58,310 nt of DNA. It comes from an uncultured Bacillota bacterium (GTDB lineage: Bacteria; Bacillota; Clostridia; Christensenellales; Borkfalkiaceae). Numbering within the stretch: position 1 is the first letter of the stretch; each line of letters opens with the position of its first letter. The DNA lies in NCBI GenBank assembly GCA_949283775.1, contig CASDTU010000023.1:1-58310 (forward strand). Direction: 5' to 3'. Under the pieces are notes generated by a model, which was given only the letters and a program-made list of their open reading frames with translations, ran no database searches and had not been told where the DNA came from. Positions 57,132-58,310 of this stretch are shown here, piece by piece. The position numbers were made by a program, and so were the translations under genes.

Positions 57132-57171
57132 AAATTTGTAACAATTTTTATATAAAACTGTTGACAAATTT
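57132..57171. promoter_or_regulatory. Candidate operator: inverted repeat between the divergent promoters
   Basis: AAATTTGTAACA (57132-57143) and TGTTGACAAATTT (57159-57171) are reverse complements except for one extra base. The right arm covers the -35 TTGACA of the clpB-regulator promoter, and the left arm lies 14 bp from the -35 of the divergent promoter. Binding there could repress both. Confidence 0.5.
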
Positions 57172-57188
57172 AAAATTCTTGCTATAAT
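57161..57188 (+). promoter_or_regulatory. Consensus promoter of the RHH-clpB operon
   Basis: Perfect TTGACA (57161-57166) and perfect TATAAT (57183-57188), 16-bp spacer, extended TGC before the -10. Such strength suggests that a repressor is needed. No CIRCE or CtsR heptad is seen near it. Confidence 0.8.
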
Positions 57189-57216
57189 ATAGGCAAACAA
57201 AAAAGGAGGGACTTGC

Positions 57217-57873
57217 ATGAAAAAAAATATGTACAGTTTGATGCTGTCGGAAGACGTCATACGCGAGATCGATCGGATGGCATCTGAAAAAAATACAAAT
57301 CGTTCGAATCTTGTCAATCAAATATTGGCGGAATACGTATCTTTGATCACACCGGAAAAACATATTCAAAATATTTTTGATATCATTGAAAATATGTTCG
57401 GACAAAATCAAAGCTATATGCTGTATTCGCAGCCGAACGATCTGACGATGTCCATTAAAAGCTCCTTAAAATACCATTACAGGCCGACGATCCGTTATGA
57501 AGTCGAAATGTACCGCACCCCTAAGGAAACGATCGGACAACTGAAAATCATTTTCCGCACCACTTCTTCCGAACTGATGCTGGAACTGACGCAGTTTTTT
57601 AAAATTTGGATGCAACTTGAAAAAATTTACATTCATCATTATTTCTCGCAGGGCGCGATCGAATACGGCATGGAAAACGGAAAATTCCTTCGCAGTTTCG
57701 CCGTACCCAACGATTCCGATTACAGCGAAGAACAGATCGGAAAAGCAATCAGTAACTATATTGCCGCATTTGATGAAATTTTAAAACAATATCTCGCCGG
57801 AAATTTCCGTTCGACGCAGGATATTGAAAAGCGTTATTTAGCCTACCTCAACAGCGGCGTTCAGATCATTTAA
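57217..57873 (+). CDS. Ribbon-helix-helix regulator linked to clpB
   Basis: 218 residues. The start MKKNMYSLMLSEDVIREIDR and MASEKNTNRSNLVNQILAEY (about 1-45) match a CopG/Arc-type ribbon-helix-helix: one beta strand, then two helices with a basic turn. A C-terminal domain of about 170 residues (IRYEVEMYRTPKETIGQLKI, FFKIWMQLEKIYIHHYFSQG) has no recognised family and may sense protein stress, a ligand or a partner. The gene begins a transcript that continues into clpB after 18 bp, with AAGGAGGGAC before its start. A repressor of clpB and of itself is inferred from position; DNA binding is suggested by the fold only. Confidence 0.72.
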   Translation: MKKNMYSLMLSEDVIREIDRMASEKNTNRSNLVNQILAEYVSLITPEKHIQNIFDIIENMFGQNQSYMLYSQPNDLTMSIKSSLKYHYRPTIRYEVEMYRTPKETIGQLKIIFRTTSSELMLELTQFFKIWMQLEKIYIHHYFSQGAIEYGMENGKFLRSFAVPNDSDYSEEQIGKAISNYIAAFDEILKQYLAGNFRSTQDIEKRYLAYLNSGVQII

Positions 57874-57891
57874 TACAAGGAGGTGATTTTT

Positions 57892-58310
57892 ATGAATGCA
57901 CAGAAACTTACCAAAAAAGCCTTAGAAGCCTTAAACGCAGCGCAAAGCATTGCCCTGGAAAACCAGAATATGCAAATCATGCCCGAACACCTGCTCTACG
58001 CTTTGGTGGATCAGGAAGGCGGCTTGATCGCCCAACTCTTGAAAAAAGCGGGTATCGATACCGATAATTTGCTTGCACTTGTCGATTCTGCAATCAGCAA
58101 AATCCCGGGCGTAAGCGGCAGCGGCCGCGAGCCCGATAAAATCTATATCGCGCCTTTGACGGATAAAATCTTAAACGACGCAGAAAAACTTGCCTCTTCC
58201 ATGAAAGACGAATACGTTTCCGTCGAACACATCATGCTCGCCATTTTTGACAATGCGCAGGATGAAATCAGAAACATTTTCCGCAGCGTCGGATTGACGA
58301 AGCAGATGTT
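57892..58310 (+). CDS. clpB: Chaperone ClpB (N-terminal part, cut by window edge)
   Basis: Hexameric AAA+ disaggregase that works with DnaK. Only about 139 residues are in the window. The Clp-N double repeat is visible: AQKLTKKALEALNAAQSIA, MPEHLLYALVDQEGG and its second copy (LTDKILNDAEKLAS...VSVEHIMLAIFD). These fit ClpB (N-M-Q-I-x-P-E-H-L-L) rather than ClpC. The ribosome site AAGGAGGTGATTTTT at 57876-57890 is near perfect. The rest runs off base 58310, so the AAA modules cannot be checked. Confidence 0.88.
   Translation, partial: MNAQKLTKKALEALNAAQSIALENQNMQIMPEHLLYALVDQEGGLIAQLLKKAGIDTDNLLALVDSAISKIPGVSGSGREPDKIYIAPLTDKILNDAEKLASSMKDEYVSVEHIMLAIFDNAQDEIRNIFRSVGLTKQM

Noticed and set aside
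57120-57216. CIRCE or CtsR operator near clpB
   Set aside because: No TTAGCACTC/GAGTGCTAA pair and no GGTCAAA tandem heptads are present; the inverted repeat found has a different sequence.

Overview
The window looks like a chromosomal stretch from a low-to-moderate GC, Gram-positive-type Firmicute, most likely an uncultured or poorly described member of the Clostridia. The evidence is the gene order: a miaB-mutS-mutL block; an ispG-polC-rimP-nusA-ylxR-L7Ae-infB-rbfA block followed by nrnA-truB-ribF; lepA next to hemW; a CdaA-type diadenylate cyclase; an LtaS-type sulfatase-fold membrane enzyme; ComEC; and no outer-membrane genes. Sigma-A-like promoters of the TTGnnn-N17-TATAAT type are common, several with an extended TGn. 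No rRNA, tRNA, CRISPR array, insertion sequence, prophage or integrase was seen. Both window edges cut genes (mutL on the left, clpB on the right).

Layout. 1-4962 (minus): miaB, mutS and mutL (partial), i.e. tRNA modification and mismatch repair. 5093-7321 (plus): a class A penicillin-binding protein, closed by a two-way terminator. 7550-12090 (minus): gyrB-gyrA. 12350-12589 (plus): a 51-residue four-CxxC zinc-ribbon microprotein and perhaps a second tiny ORF. 12625-22290 (minus): LtaS-like enzyme, aspartokinase, DUF1015 protein, a 39-residue CdaR-like membrane anchor overlapping cdaA, holA, comEC and an SLBB/ComEA-like protein. 22288-27963 (minus): a giant DUF4011-helicase-nuclease protein, directly abutting the competence genes. 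28163-31269 (minus): a HelD-type RNA polymerase-recycling ATPase and a YjjG-like HAD phosphatase. 31412-35503 (minus): guaB, guaA and a second GMP synthetase lacking the amidotransferase domain, closed by a perfect palindromic terminator. 35586-37072: a membrane-anchored hypothetical protein and a divergent lipoprotein. 37141-47566 (minus): a long translation and maintenance group from nrnA to hemW. 47735-56544 (minus): the nusA-infB operon, preceded by ispG and nrdR. 56648-58310: a divergent pair, a hypothetical protein (minus) and a ribbon-helix-helix regulator followed by clpB (plus).

Most genes are core metabolism and information processing, so no large accessory island is present. The unusual points are reductions and rewirings of standard loci. 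The gene in the polC position encodes only the N-terminal, OB and exonuclease parts and has no polymerase. The CdaR position next to cdaA holds only a 39-residue membrane anchor. GMP synthase is duplicated without its glutaminase. clpB lies under a ribbon-helix-helix regulator with an inverted-repeat candidate operator, not CIRCE or CtsR boxes. The DUF4011 helicase has a changed residue in its nuclease motif. All functional statements come from reading motifs by eye; no database search was run.
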